The notes: generated from the letters alone by a model not told the origin. DNA of 64,000 bases from Merdimonas sp963929015 (GCF_963929015.1 NZ_CAWVHE010000018.1:62001-126000); one strand, 5' to 3'; counted from the first letter of the stretch, positions 45,173-54,012 are shown. Made by a program: numbers and translations.

Positions 45173-45703
45173 TTACAGGTCCAGAATCGTTCCGTCCAGA
45201 TCTTTCCAGACAAAATTACCGTCAAAGATCATATATCCGTGGGCAGATCCTTCTTTGGGGATCGATACAGAGCCTGGGTTCATATAAGTATAGGCTCCCA
45301 TATTCTGATTGGCCGGGATGTGGGTATGCCCATTTAAAAGGATGTCCCCTTCTTTTAGCATAGGAGGATTCTGGGGATTGAAATGATGGCCGTGGGTGGC
45401 GAAAATAGTCTGCCCGTTGATTTCCAGCAGGCAATAATCTGCCAGAATGGGAAATTCCAGTACCATCTGATCCACCTCTGTATCGCAGTTGCCCCTGACA
45501 CAGAGCAGCTCCTGCTTCAAGGGATTTAGCATAGCAATTACCGCTTTGGGATCATAACCTTCCGGCAGATCATTTCTTGGGCCGTGGTAGAGAATGTCTC
45601 CCAGCAGCAGAAGCCGGTCGGCCTGCTCACGCTGATAGGCTTCGATCATTTTTTTGCAGTAATATGCAGAACCATGGATATCCGATGCAATCATTAATTT
45701 CAT
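45173..45703 (-). CDS. YfcE/MJ0936-type metallophosphodiesterase
   Basis: A 176-residue calcineurin-like phosphoesterase. Metal-binding motifs are ASDIHGSAYY (residues 5-14), LLLGDILYHG, VRGNCDTEVD near residue 70, FATHGHHF near 107 and LNGHTHIP near 129. E. coli YfcE and MJ0936 of this family cleave model phosphodiesters; the natural substrate is not known. GGAGGT precedes the ATG. It converges on the HD gene with four bases between the stops. Confidence 0.9.
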   Translation of the reverse strand: MKLMIASDIHGSAYYCKKMIEAYQREQADRLLLLGDILYHGPRNDLPEGYDPKAVIAMLNPLKQELLCVRGNCDTEVDQMVLEFPILADYCLLEINGQTIFATHGHHFNPQNPPMLKEGDILLNGHTHIPANQNMGAYTYMNPGSVSIPKEGSAHGYMIFDGNFVWKDLDGTILDL

Positions 45704-45831
45704 AAAACAAATACCTCCTGAGTCGATGGGTCTTTAGAATCTTAAGATTTATTGTATCATAAAAATGCAGTGCCGTAAAAGCAGAGAATATGGTATACTA
45801 AATACAAGTACACAGGACAGGGGGTTATCTT

Positions 45832-45993
45832 ATGACAGAAGATCTGATCAAAGAAGTAAAACACATCCAGCAGTGCCTGATCAACGTGGACATGGAAGGC
45901 GAAGATTGGGAAGAAAAGATGGAGGCAGTGCATAAACTGGAAGATGTGGCCACATATCTGAAGGATGCACTGGGGAAAGGAATTGAGTTTTAA
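45832..45993 (+). CDS. Small conserved hypothetical protein
   Basis: A 53-residue acidic, probably all-helical protein (MTEDLIKEVKHIQQ start, KDALGKGIEF end). I do not recognise the family. It is likely real: a -10 box TATACT (about 45794) precedes it, GGGGG lies 10 bases before the ATG, and a strong terminator follows three bases after the stop, so it is a complete monocistronic unit. Confidence 0.6.
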   Translation: MTEDLIKEVKHIQQCLINVDMEGEDWEEKMEAVHKLEDVATYLKDALGKGIEF

Positions 45994-45996
45994 GTA

Positions 45997-46034
45997 AAAG
46001 GGAACGTACAGATGATTTCGTACGTTCCCTTTTG
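45997..46034 (+). terminator. Intrinsic terminator after the small gene
   Basis: AAAGGGAACGTAC/GTACGTTCCCTTT, a perfect 13-bp stem with a 10-base loop ending in TTTT. Confidence 0.9.
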
Positions 46035-46036
46035 CG

Positions 46037-46078
46037 TTAAAGATGTAATTCTTTTAAAAGCTGCTCCTGATAGGTGTG
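46037..46078 (-). pseudogene. C-terminal remnant of an Rpn-like nuclease gene
   Basis: On the minus strand this reads HTYQEQLLKELHL and a TAA stop, almost the same as the last residues of the nuclease-family protein at 41621-42460. The shared DNA is 26 of 27 bases identical over the core. The rest of the gene is missing; the methyltransferase gene ends 11 bases away. It is the scar of a deleted or recombined paralogue. Confidence 0.75.
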
Positions 46079-46088
46079 TTTCTTACAC

Positions 46089-46946
46089 TCAGGCTTCCCA
46101 TCTTCCGGATGCTCCGCAGGGCAGCACCAGGCCGGAGCTGGTGACGGGAAGTCCGATCTCCTGCGACTCCACATGGCCGTGGAAAGGCTTTAGCTCCGTG
46201 CCGATCATGTAAGTGAGAACGGCGGGAGCAAGGCCTGTGGTGTAAGAATTTACCAGAAAAAATAAGGGCTTGTCCGACAGGATCCGGGTACACAGCCGGA
46301 TCAGGGGATGGATGGCGTCTTCGATCTTCCAGATCTCGCCTTTGGGTCCCCGGCCATAGGAAGGCGGATCCATGATGATGGCATCGTAATGATTGCCCCT
46401 GCGGATCTCTCGCTCTACGAATTTCACACAGTCGTCCACCAGCCAGCGGATCGGCCTGTCGGAAAGACCGGATGAGACAGCGTTTTCTTTTGCCCAGTTG
46501 ACCATACCTTTGGAAGCGTCAACGTGGGTAACGCTGGCCCCTGCGGCCGCTGCGGCCAAAGTGGCGCCGCCGGTGTAGGCAAAGAGATTGAGCACCTTGA
46601 CGGGCCGTCCGGCCAGACGGATCTTTTCCGAGAACCAGTCCCAGTTGGCGGCCTGTTCCGGGAAAAGGCCGGTATGCTTAAAACTAAAAGGCTTCAGGTT
46701 AAAGGTCAGGTCCTTATAGTGGATCTGCCATTCTCCCGGCAGGTCAAAAAACTCCCATTCACCGCCGCCTTTTTTGCTGCGGTGATAGTGGCCGTTTTTC
46801 TTTCTCCAGCGGTTGTCCTGTCTGGGCGTGTCCCAGATCACCTGGGGGTCCGGGCGCACCAGAATATAATCGCCCCAGCGTTCCAGCTTTTCTCCTTTGC
46901 TGCAGTCTATGACTTCATAATCTTTCCATTGATCAGCAATCCACAT
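46089..46946 (-). CDS. Class I SAM-dependent methyltransferase (RlmI/RlmK-like catalytic domain)
   Basis: A 285-residue methyltransferase. The SAM-binding motif I is KVLNLFAYTGGATLAAAAAG near residue 118, motif II VTHVDASKGMV, and the catalytic motif IMDPPSYGRG near residue 192, in which DPPSY is typical of rRNA base methyltransferases of the RlmI/RlmK group. The N-terminal region is a short strand-rich extension instead of a PUA domain. Probable target: 23S rRNA, but not proven. The stop is next to the remnant of an Rpn-like gene. Confidence 0.82.
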   Translation of the reverse strand: MWIADQWKDYEVIDCSKGEKLERWGDYILVRPDPQVIWDTPRQDNRWRKKNGHYHRSKKGGGEWEFFDLPGEWQIHYKDLTFNLKPFSFKHTGLFPEQAANWDWFSEKIRLAGRPVKVLNLFAYTGGATLAAAAAGASVTHVDASKGMVNWAKENAVSSGLSDRPIRWLVDDCVKFVEREIRRGNHYDAIIMDPPSYGRGPKGEIWKIEDAIHPLIRLCTRILSDKPLFFLVNSYTTGLAPAVLTYMIGTELKPFHGHVESQEIGLPVTSSGLVLPCGASGRWEA

Positions 46947-47173
46947 ATTTAAAATCCTCTCATATATTGGTAATCATTATGCCACATGCACATGGGCGGA
47001 AAGGCATTACATGCGACTATTATAGCATGGGGAGAGAGAAAAGAAAATATATAGATACAATCAATAAATAAGCGCATTTATAAAAAAACTCAATTTGAAT
47101 CCGGCCTTTTACCTTCTTATAATAAGAATAGTGGCAGCAGTGAGTCTTTTTAAGAAAGTGAAAGGTGTTAGAG

Positions 47174-47833
47174 ATGCTGATCGACCTGCATATGCATGAG
47201 ATGACATATTCCAAAGACAGTTTCCTTGCCTTGCCCCGAATGGTAGAGATCGCCAGAGAAAAGGAGCTTGACGGAATCTGCATTACAGATCATGACAGTA
47301 TGGGCCTGAAGGATTTTGCAGAGGAGTATTCCAGGAAGACAGGCTTTCCGATCTTTACCGGGATTGAATATTATTCCCTGCAGGGAGATATTGTAGCCTT
47401 TGGGATTGAAGAGTATCCCAGGGAGCGGATCCCTGCCCAGGAGTTTATCCATCTGGTGAAAGCCCAGGGAGGCGTCTGCTTTGCGGCGCATCCGTTCCGC
47501 AACAACAGGAGGGGGCTGGAGGAGCATTTGTGCGAGGTGACTGGCCTGGACGGCCTGGAGGTTTTAAATGGCAGCACGTCGCCTGCGGCCTGCCGGAAGG
47601 CTGCCAGATATGCCGCAAGACTGGGGCTTCGCACCATCGGCGCAAGCGACTGCCATGTGCCGGAAAAAGTGGGCGTGTGCGCCACCTGGTTTCCAGAGGA
47701 AGTACAGACCCTTGATGAATTTATCAAAGTATTTCAAAGAGGCGGGCTCAAACCGGCCTGCTGGTCGGAGGGACAGTATAAGGTCCTTCAGATGCGGGAG
47801 TACGAAAGCCCCCGCAAAGTAAACATTGCCTGA
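47174..47833 (+). CDS. PHP-domain phosphoesterase
   Basis: A 219-residue PHP protein with the four metal-binding motifs of the superfamily: DLHMHEMTYSKDS at residues 4-16, ITDHDSMG near 38, FAAHPFR near 104 and GASDCHV near 160. Single-domain PHP proteins of this size cleave phosphoesters such as nucleoside 3',5'-bisphosphates or oligonucleotides. GTG 47165 is in frame, but AAAGG sits 8 bases before the ATG at 47174, which I prefer. It ends 110 bases before the selenium operon and looks independent of it. Confidence 0.85.
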   Translation: MLIDLHMHEMTYSKDSFLALPRMVEIAREKELDGICITDHDSMGLKDFAEEYSRKTGFPIFTGIEYYSLQGDIVAFGIEEYPRERIPAQEFIHLVKAQGGVCFAAHPFRNNRRGLEEHLCEVTGLDGLEVLNGSTSPAACRKAARYAARLGLRTIGASDCHVPEKVGVCATWFPEEVQTLDEFIKVFQRGGLKPACWSEGQYKVLQMREYESPRKVNIA

Positions 47834-47866
47834 AAATATATTTTTTCATAAATCAGGGAAAAGCCA

Positions 47867-47895
47867 TTTACCTTTCAGAAGCATAATGATAGAAT
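47867..47895 (+). promoter_or_regulatory. Promoter of the yedF-selD-selA-selB operon
   Basis: TTTACC (47867-47872) and TAGAAT (47890-47895) with a 17-base spacer lie about 50 bases before yedF. The -10 box is covered by a palindrome of LysR-box type. Confidence 0.6.
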
Positions 47896-47903
47896 GTTTC
47901 TAT
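47889..47903 (+). promoter_or_regulatory. Candidate LysR-type operator over the yedF -10 box
   Basis: ATAGAATGTTTCTAT is a perfect 6-3-6 inverted repeat containing the T-N11-A pattern typical of LysR-family binding sites. The operon it precedes ends in a LysR-family gene, so autoregulation by selenium state is plausible. Confidence 0.5.
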
Positions 47904-47943
47904 AAGTGTTGAAGGTAATGGCGGGAAGGAAAGGCGAGAAATT

Positions 47944-48549
47944 ATGATTACAGTCAACGCTATGGGAGATAATTGCCCGATCCCGGTTATTAAGACCAAA
48001 AAGGCAATGCAGGCGCTTACAGGACCTGAGACGATTGAAGTATTGGTGGACAATGAGATTGCCGTCCAGAATGTGACCAAGATGGCAGCTTCCTCGGGAG
48101 GACAGGTGTCTTCCGAAAAGCTGGGCGATGCAGAATATAAGATCACGATTCAGATGGACGGGGCGCCGGCGGCAGAAGAGACACAGGAAGTATCCTGCGT
48201 ACCGGACGCAAGAGGCAATCTGGTCGTAGCCATTGCTTCCGATCGTATGGGAAGTGGAAATGATGAGCTTGGCAAAGTCCTGATCAAAAGCTTTATCTTT
48301 GCTGTGACACAGCTGGATGAGCTGCCGAAAACCATGCTGTTCTACAATGGCGGGGCAACCCTGACTACCGAAGGCTCTGATTCTCTGGAAGATCTGAAGT
48401 CTCTGGAGGCTTTGGGAGTAGAGATCATGACCTGCGGTACCTGTCTTGATTACTACGGACTGAAAGAGAAACTGGCAGTCGGATCTGTAACCAATATGTA
48501 CAGCATTGTAGAGACTCTGGCAGGAGCATCCAAGATCATCAAACCTTAG
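47944..48549 (+). CDS. yedF: Selenium metabolism protein YedF
   Basis: A 201-residue two-domain protein. The N-terminal TusA/SirA-like domain has the Cys-Pro motif NAMGDNCPIPVIKTKKAM with Cys10. The C-terminal part (from about residue 95) is DsrE-like, with LVVAIASDRMGSGNDELG, and contains a CGTCLDYYG cysteine pair near residue 162. In selenium-using bacteria YedF is encoded beside selD and is thought to carry or deliver selenium for selenophosphate synthesis. GGAAGGA precedes the ATG. It is the first gene of the operon here, 132 bases before selD. Confidence 0.93.
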   Translation: MITVNAMGDNCPIPVIKTKKAMQALTGPETIEVLVDNEIAVQNVTKMAASSGGQVSSEKLGDAEYKITIQMDGAPAAEETQEVSCVPDARGNLVVAIASDRMGSGNDELGKVLIKSFIFAVTQLDELPKTMLFYNGGATLTTEGSDSLEDLKSLEALGVEIMTCGTCLDYYGLKEKLAVGSVTNMYSIVETLAGASKIIKP

Positions 48550-48681
48550 CATAAGAGAGTTGCAAAAGAATTGTGTTTGAAAGAATCCACAGGGAACGCC
48601 GCAATAGGGAAGGGGAGTTCCCTGTGCTTTTTTATGCGGCCCGGCGCGTCTGCAGGGAAAAGAAAAGGAGGGCATGCTGTT

Positions 48682-49722
48682 ATGAAGACAGATGTAAAAT
48701 TAACAAGCTTAAGCAAAACTTCCGGCTGAGCGGCCAAGATAGGTCCTGAGACCCTTGCCCAGGTTCTGGGTAAGCTGCCGAAGTTTCATGATGATAATCT
48801 CATCGTCGGCATCGAGACGTCCGATGATGCGGCTATTTATAAAGTAACTGACGAGATAGCGATGATCCAGACTGTGGATTTTTTCACTCCCATCGTAGAT
48901 GATCCCTATATGTTTGGACAGATTGCCGCTGCCAATTCCTTAAGCGATGTGTGGGCGATGGGAGGAGAACCGGTAGTCGCTCTGAATATCGTGGGATTTC
49001 CCAACTGCCTGGATCCGGCCATCTTAGGCGATATCCTGGCAGGAGGAGCAGACAAGGTAAAAGAAGCGGGAGCGGTTCTCGTAGGCGGACATTCGGTACA
49101 GGATGATGAACCGAAGTATGGACTGTGTGTATCAGGGTTTGTACATCCGGATAAAATATTCAAGAATTACGGATGCAGGCCCGGGGATGTGCTGGTACTG
49201 ACCAAGCAGATCGGAAGCGGGATCATCAATACGGCCGTGAAAGCCGAGATGGCGTCGCCTTCCGCGATCCGGGAAGCACAGACGGTTATGGCATCCCTGA
49301 ATAAAAAGGCCAAGCAGGTGGTGGAAAAGTATGATGTATCTGCATGTACGGATGTCACCGGATTCGGCCTTCTCGGTCACGGAGTAGAGATGGCTGAGGC
49401 CAGTGAAGTGACGCTGGAACTGAAGGTAAAAGATGTTCCGTATCTTGCGGACGCGATCGATTATGCCAAAATGGGGCTGGTGCCGGCAGGCGCCTATAAG
49501 AACCGGGGATATTCCATTGGCAAGGTGGAGACTGAGGGGATAGAGGAACATTACCTGGATCTACTGTATGATCCCCAGACCTCCGGCGGCCTTCTGATCA
49601 GCGTGTCTGCGAAAGAACTGCCGCAGATGATGGCGGATTTTGCAGCGGCCGGCATGGAGACCAAGACCGCGGTGATCGGAGAAGTAAAAGAAAAAAGTGA
49701 TAAATGGATTCGCTTGATATAA
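48682..49722 (+). CDS. selD: Selenide, water dikinase (selenoprotein form, TGA = Sec16)
   Basis: SelD makes selenophosphate from selenide and ATP. The annotated frame must be read through the in-frame TGA at 48727-48729. From the ATG at 48682 (AAAGGAGGG upstream) the start is MKTDVKLTSLSKTSG-U-AAK, which puts selenocysteine at the position of the catalytic Cys in the G-C/U-A/G-x-K motif. The remaining 330 residues are canonical: DDAAIY, MIQTVDFFTPIVDDP, ANSLSDVWAMGG, LVGGHSVQDDEPKYG and DVTGFGLLGHG. Total 346 residues. A hairpin-forming segment follows the TGA (candidate SECIS, 48742-48771). A caller that treats TGA as stop would begin at 48862 and lose the active site. Confidence 0.96.
48727..48771 (+). 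promoter_or_regulatory. Sec codon and candidate bacterial SECIS element of selD
   Basis: The TGA at 48727-48729 is followed by GGTC-CTGA-GACC (48742-48753) and CCCAG-GTT-CTGGG (about 48757-48770), two small stem-loops at the distance where SelB-binding bSECIS hairpins normally lie. Which of them binds SelB cannot be decided by eye. Confidence 0.6.
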
Positions 49723-49737
49723 GAGAGGAAACAAAGA

Positions 49738-51129
49738 ATGAACAAAAATGTGTTTTACCGGAAAATACCCAAAGTAGACATTCTCCTGGAGGAGGAACGG
49801 ATCCGGCAGTTGATCTGCCGCTACAGCAAGGAAACGGTCATGGAGTCGATCCGGAAGGAGACGGACCGCCTGCGGGCTTTTATTGGGAAATGCGAGGATG
49901 AGAAGGAGATCGAGGCGGCCATCGGCGGGCTCACAGACGCCATTGGACAGACTGTGGAGGAAATTCATACCCCCAACATGCGGCCGGTGATCAACGGAAC
50001 AGGGACCATCCTTCATACCAATCTGGGCCGGGCGCCTATCAGTCCGGAGCATATGAAACGGATCGCAGAAGTGGCATGCGGCTATTCCAATCTGGAGTAT
50101 AATCTGGAAGCCGGAAGAAGAGGGGAACGGTATTCGCATTTTGAAGAACTTCTGTGCAAACTGACCGGAGCAGAGGCGGCTATGGCCGTGAATAATAACG
50201 CGTCTTCCGTGATGCTGATCTTAAGTTCCCTGGCAAAAGGCGGCGAGGTCGTGGTGTCCAGAGGAGAACTGGTGGAGATCGGAGGAAAATTCCGTATTCC
50301 TGATGTGATGGAGCAAAGCGGCGCCACGCTGGTGGAAGTGGGAACCACCAACAAGACCCATTATGACGACTATAAGAACGCCATTACAGAAGAGACGAAA
50401 GCGCTTCTGAAAGTCCACACCAGCAATTACCGGATTGTAGGTTTTACAGAATCTGTAGAGATCGACGAGCTGATCGGCCTGGCAGGCGAGCATGAACTGC
50501 CTATCATTGAAGACCTGGGAAGTGGCGTGCTGATCGACCTGGCAAAATACGGACTGACTCATGAGCCTATGGTACAGGAGTCCATTGCAAAAGGAGCGGA
50601 CGTGGTCTGCTTCAGCGGGGACAAGCTGCTGGGAGGACCGCAGGCCGGCATCATCATCGGCAAGAAGAAATACATTGACAGGATGAAGAAGAATCAGCTG
50701 ACCAGGGCGCTCAGGATCGATAAGTTTACTGCCACGGCGCTGGAACTGGTGCTGCAGGAATATCTGTCAGAGGAGAAGGCGGTGAAAAATATCCCGGTCC
50801 TGCGGATGATCACGGAACCGAAGGAAGAGATGGAGAAGAAAGCAAAGAGCCTGGTGCGGATGCTCCGGAGGACCGGATTTGCGGCGCGGTTCCAGGTGAT
50901 GCCCTGCGAATCCCAGATTGGCGGCGGTTCGCTGCCTCTGGAGCGAATCCCAAGCTATGCGGCGGCCATCTCGCCGGAAGAGGTGAGCGTGCCGGAGCTG
51001 GAGGAAAAGATGCGTCATCTTCCGGTGCCGATCATTCCAAGGACAGCGAATGACACCATTCTATTGGATGTCCGGACTATAGATACCCGACAGTTTAAAG
51101 TGATAGCAGATCAGTTTAGGAGCATGTAG
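49738..51129 (+). CDS. selA: L-seryl-tRNA(Sec) selenium transferase
   Basis: A 463-residue PLP enzyme that converts Ser-tRNA(Sec) to Sec-tRNA(Sec) using selenophosphate. The N-terminal helical domain (VDILLEEERIRQLICRYS) binds tRNA. NGTGTILHTNLGRAPIS and YSNLEYNLEAGRRGERY are family signatures, and the PLP lysine is Lys296 in FSGDKLLGGPQAG. It follows selD by 15 bases and precedes selB by one base. Length and motifs match bacterial SelA, a ring-forming decamer. Confidence 0.97.
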   Translation: MNKNVFYRKIPKVDILLEEERIRQLICRYSKETVMESIRKETDRLRAFIGKCEDEKEIEAAIGGLTDAIGQTVEEIHTPNMRPVINGTGTILHTNLGRAPISPEHMKRIAEVACGYSNLEYNLEAGRRGERYSHFEELLCKLTGAEAAMAVNNNASSVMLILSSLAKGGEVVVSRGELVEIGGKFRIPDVMEQSGATLVEVGTTNKTHYDDYKNAITEETKALLKVHTSNYRIVGFTESVEIDELIGLAGEHELPIIEDLGSGVLIDLAKYGLTHEPMVQESIAKGADVVCFSGDKLLGGPQAGIIIGKKKYIDRMKKNQLTRALRIDKFTATALELVLQEYLSEEKAVKNIPVLRMITEPKEEMEKKAKSLVRMLRRTGFAARFQVMPCESQIGGGSLPLERIPSYAAAISPEEVSVPELEEKMRHLPVPIIPRTANDTILLDVRTIDTRQFKVIADQFRSM

Positions 51130-51130
51130 C

Positions 51131-53044
51131 ATGAAAAATATCATCATAGGAACGGCGGGGCATATTGATCACGGGAAAACAACTCTGATCAAGGCGCTGA
51201 CCGGAAGAAATACAGACCGCTGGGAAGAGGAGCAGAGAAGAGGGATCACGATCGATCTTGGATTTACGTATTTTGATCTTCCCGGAGGAGACCGGGCAGG
51301 CATCATCGACGTGCCTGGCCATGAAAAATTTATCAATAATATGGTGGCCGGAGTCGTGGGGATGGATCTGGTACTGCTGGTGATCGCGGCAGACGAAGGG
51401 ATCATGCCCCAGACCAGAGAGCATATGGATATCCTGGGCCTTCTGGGGATTGAGAAGAGTATCATTGTTCTCAATAAATGTGACCTGGTGGATGAAGAAT
51501 GGATCGAGCTGGTAGAGGAAGAGATCCGGGAGGAACTCTCCGGGACATTTCTTGAGAAAGCGCCTGTGGTCAGGGTATCGGCTGCCACAGGAGAGGGGCT
51601 TGACCATCTCATCGAGGTGATCGGACATATGTCAAGCGATGAGGTGATCGAAAAAGACATCCATACGATCCCGAGACTGCCCATAGACCGTGCATTTACC
51701 ATGTCGGGATTTGGGACCATCATTACCGGCACACTGGTATCCGGCACCATCCGCAAGGAAGATACGCTGGAAATGTATCCTATCGGCAAGGAATGTAAGA
51801 TCCGCAGCATCCAGGTTCACGGACAGGACAAAAAGGAATGTTATGCCGGACAGCGGGTGGCCATTAATCTGTCCAATGTAAAGAAAAAAGAGATTAAGAG
51901 AGGGTGTGTGCTGGCTCCGCCTGACAGCATGAAAAATACAGATCTTCTGGATGTGAAGCTGAACGTGCTGGATTCTTCCATGCGGGTGCTGACCAATCAT
52001 ACCAGACTTCATTTTTTTACCGGTACCAGCGAGATCCTGTGCCGTGCCGTCCTTCTTGACAAGGAGGAGATCGGGCCGGGGGAAAGCGGGTATGTGCAGC
52101 TTCGGCTGGAGGAAGAGATCGCTGTGCGAAGAGGCGATAAATTCGTCGTGCGGTTTTATTCTCCCATGGAAACCATTGGCGGCGGCGTGATCCTGGAGCC
52201 AAACCCGGGAGTGAAAAAACGGTTTCAGGAAAGCGTGATCGAAGAACTGCGGCAAAAGGAATCCGGCTCCTCTGCGGACGTGATCGAACTGCATGTAAAG
52301 AAACATGGAGATACACTGATCACGGTAGCGGAACTTGCCAAGCTGACGGCGCTTTCGGCGGATGAGGTCCAAAAAGATATAAAAGAGCTGGAAGAGCAGG
52401 GGCTGGTGACGGTATTTGAGATGCGGAAAGACACTTATGCGTGGCATGCGGATTCCATCCGGGAAGCCAGGGCAGTTCTGACAGAGGCGCTGAAAAAGTA
52501 TGAAGCAACCTATCCTTATCGTTACGGAATGAAAAAGGCAGAGGTTCAGACCACTTATTTTCAGAAGATCCGGCCCAATGTATTTGACCGGATTGTAGAA
52601 TATTTCGTCAGCCAGGGCGATATCAGGCGGGTAGAAGAATTCCTGTGCACGCCGGAGTATGAAGTGAGAAAAGACAGCGATTACCAGAAAGTATCCGGAT
52701 ATTTCCTGGATACCTTTCAGAAGGCTGGATTCGACTTTGTCCGTTATTCGGAGATTGATCTGAAAGGGACTCCGAAGGAGACGGCGGATGATATCCTGAA
52801 TATCCTTCTCACTGAAGGAAGAATCGTAAAAGTGACGGAAGAAATGTTTACATTGACTGAATATATGGAAGAGGCGAAAGAGAAGATCAGGGCACATCTG
52901 GCGGAGGATCCGCTGATCACCATCGCGCAGGTCCGGGATATGTTCCAGACCAGCAGAAAGAGCGCCAAGCCGATCCTGGAATATATGGACGCCTTAAAGA
53001 TCACGAAAAAAATGGGAGCAGAAAGTGAAAGGGTAGCGTACTAA
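51131..53044 (+). CDS. selB: Selenocysteine-specific elongation factor
   Basis: A 637-residue translation factor that brings Sec-tRNA(Sec) to UGA codons by binding SECIS hairpins. GTPase motifs are GTAGHIDHGKTTL at the N-terminus, RGITIDLGFTYF, IDVPGHEKFI and VLNKCDLVD near residue 118. EF-Tu-like domains 2 and 3 and a domain 4 follow, and the last 260 residues form winged-helix repeats used for mRNA binding. The gene begins two bases after the selA stop codon and its own last base is the first base of the LysR gene, so selA, selB and the regulator are translationally coupled. Confidence 0.97.
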   Translation: MKNIIIGTAGHIDHGKTTLIKALTGRNTDRWEEEQRRGITIDLGFTYFDLPGGDRAGIIDVPGHEKFINNMVAGVVGMDLVLLVIAADEGIMPQTREHMDILGLLGIEKSIIVLNKCDLVDEEWIELVEEEIREELSGTFLEKAPVVRVSAATGEGLDHLIEVIGHMSSDEVIEKDIHTIPRLPIDRAFTMSGFGTIITGTLVSGTIRKEDTLEMYPIGKECKIRSIQVHGQDKKECYAGQRVAINLSNVKKKEIKRGCVLAPPDSMKNTDLLDVKLNVLDSSMRVLTNHTRLHFFTGTSEILCRAVLLDKEEIGPGESGYVQLRLEEEIAVRRGDKFVVRFYSPMETIGGGVILEPNPGVKKRFQESVIEELRQKESGSSADVIELHVKKHGDTLITVAELAKLTALSADEVQKDIKELEEQGLVTVFEMRKDTYAWHADSIREARAVLTEALKKYEATYPYRYGMKKAEVQTTYFQKIRPNVFDRIVEYFVSQGDIRRVEEFLCTPEYEVRKDSDYQKVSGYFLDTFQKAGFDFVRYSEIDLKGTPKETADDILNILLTEGRIVKVTEEMFTLTEYMEEAKEKIRAHLAEDPLITIAQVRDMFQTSRKSAKPILEYMDALKITKKMGAESERVAY

Positions 53045-53955
53045 TGAATTTGAAACAATTAGAAGCATTTGTCCAGGTGGCAGAAGGAGGGAGCTTTTCC
53101 CGGGCGGCCAAAGAGCTGTATCTGACGCAGCCCACCATCAGCGCCCACATCGCGTCCCTGGAAAAGGAACTGAATGTCAGGCTGTTTATCCGCAATACCA
53201 AGGAAGTCAGTCTGTCGGAAGATGGAAAAGAATTATACAAATATGCCAAGCCGATGATGGATCTGGCGCAGAAGATTGAGGAGAGGTTCGGCAGCGAGGA
53301 AGAAACCGGGAAGCATTGTATTACAATTGCAGCTTCTACAGTGCCGGCACAGTATCTTCTTCCGGAGATCCTGAAGCGGTATAACGAAAAATATCCCGAT
53401 GAGCAGCTGAAGATCCTGGAAATGGATAGCGCCAAGGTGGTGCTGCGGGTGATCGATCACATGGTGGACGTAGGCCTGACCGGAACAGCGCTGGAGAAGA
53501 AGCACTGCCGGTATGTGCCGTTTTACAAGGATCAGCTGGTGGTGATCACGCCGAATACGGAAAAGTACCGGAAGATCCGGGAAGAGTCGCCAAAAGATAT
53601 CTCCTGGATCCTTCAGGAATCATTTATCATGAGGGAAGAAGGATCCGGAACCCGCAAGGAAGCAGAAAAGCAGTTTGCCCGCGCCGGGATTGATGTGACA
53701 AAACTGGATGTGATCGCCAGCATTGAGAATCAGGAAACCATCAAAAAATCAGTGTCCCAGGGACTGGGGATCTCAGTTCTGTCGGGTCTTGCGTCCCGGG
53801 ACGAGGTGGCAGAAGGACGCATCCTTGCGTTCCCTATTCCCGGAGCAGATAAGGGAAGGGACATCAATCTTGTGTACAACAAAAACTATCAGCTCTCCCG
53901 GTCGGCGGAGCGTTTTATAAAGATTGTAAAAGAAGTTTACCAGGTAGAAAAATAA
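53044..53955 (+). CDS. Selenium-metabolism-associated LysR-family regulator
   Basis: A 303-residue LysR-type transcription factor. The N-terminal winged helix-turn-helix is MNLKQLEAFVQVAEGGSFSRAAKELYLTQPTIS. The C-terminal domain (from about residue 88) has the two-lobed effector-binding fold (ITIAASTVPAQYLLP). A LysR subgroup tied to selenium metabolism is recognised in Clostridia, and this gene's overlap with selB by one base fits it. A likely target is the T-N11-A palindrome at 47889-47903 before yedF, and possibly the csd promoter. Effector unknown. A strong terminator follows at once. Confidence 0.9.
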   Translation: MNLKQLEAFVQVAEGGSFSRAAKELYLTQPTISAHIASLEKELNVRLFIRNTKEVSLSEDGKELYKYAKPMMDLAQKIEERFGSEEETGKHCITIAASTVPAQYLLPEILKRYNEKYPDEQLKILEMDSAKVVLRVIDHMVDVGLTGTALEKKHCRYVPFYKDQLVVITPNTEKYRKIREESPKDISWILQESFIMREEGSGTRKEAEKQFARAGIDVTKLDVIASIENQETIKKSVSQGLGISVLSGLASRDEVAEGRILAFPIPGADKGRDINLVYNKNYQLSRSAERFIKIVKEVYQVEK

Positions 53956-53998
53956 AAGAGAGGCCTGATATAGATATTTTCTATAACAGGCCTCTCTT
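53956..53998 (+). terminator. Intrinsic terminator after the LysR gene
   Basis: AAGAGAGGCCTG/CAGGCCTCTCTT, a perfect 12-bp stem with a 19-base loop, closing the yedF-lysR operon. Confidence 0.85.
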
Positions 53999-54012
53999 AT
54001 CATAGTTTTCAG

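Noticed and set aside
48862..49722. SelD starting at ATG 48862 as a 286-residue protein
   Set aside because: This start lies within the conserved domain and omits the catalytic Sec/Cys and ATP-binding N-terminus; the read-through form from 48682 is complete.
51632..52897. A 421-codon minus-strand frame inside selB
   Set aside because: It is antisense to a clear SelB coding sequence, and its composition (many Leu, Phe, His) is that of a shadow frame.
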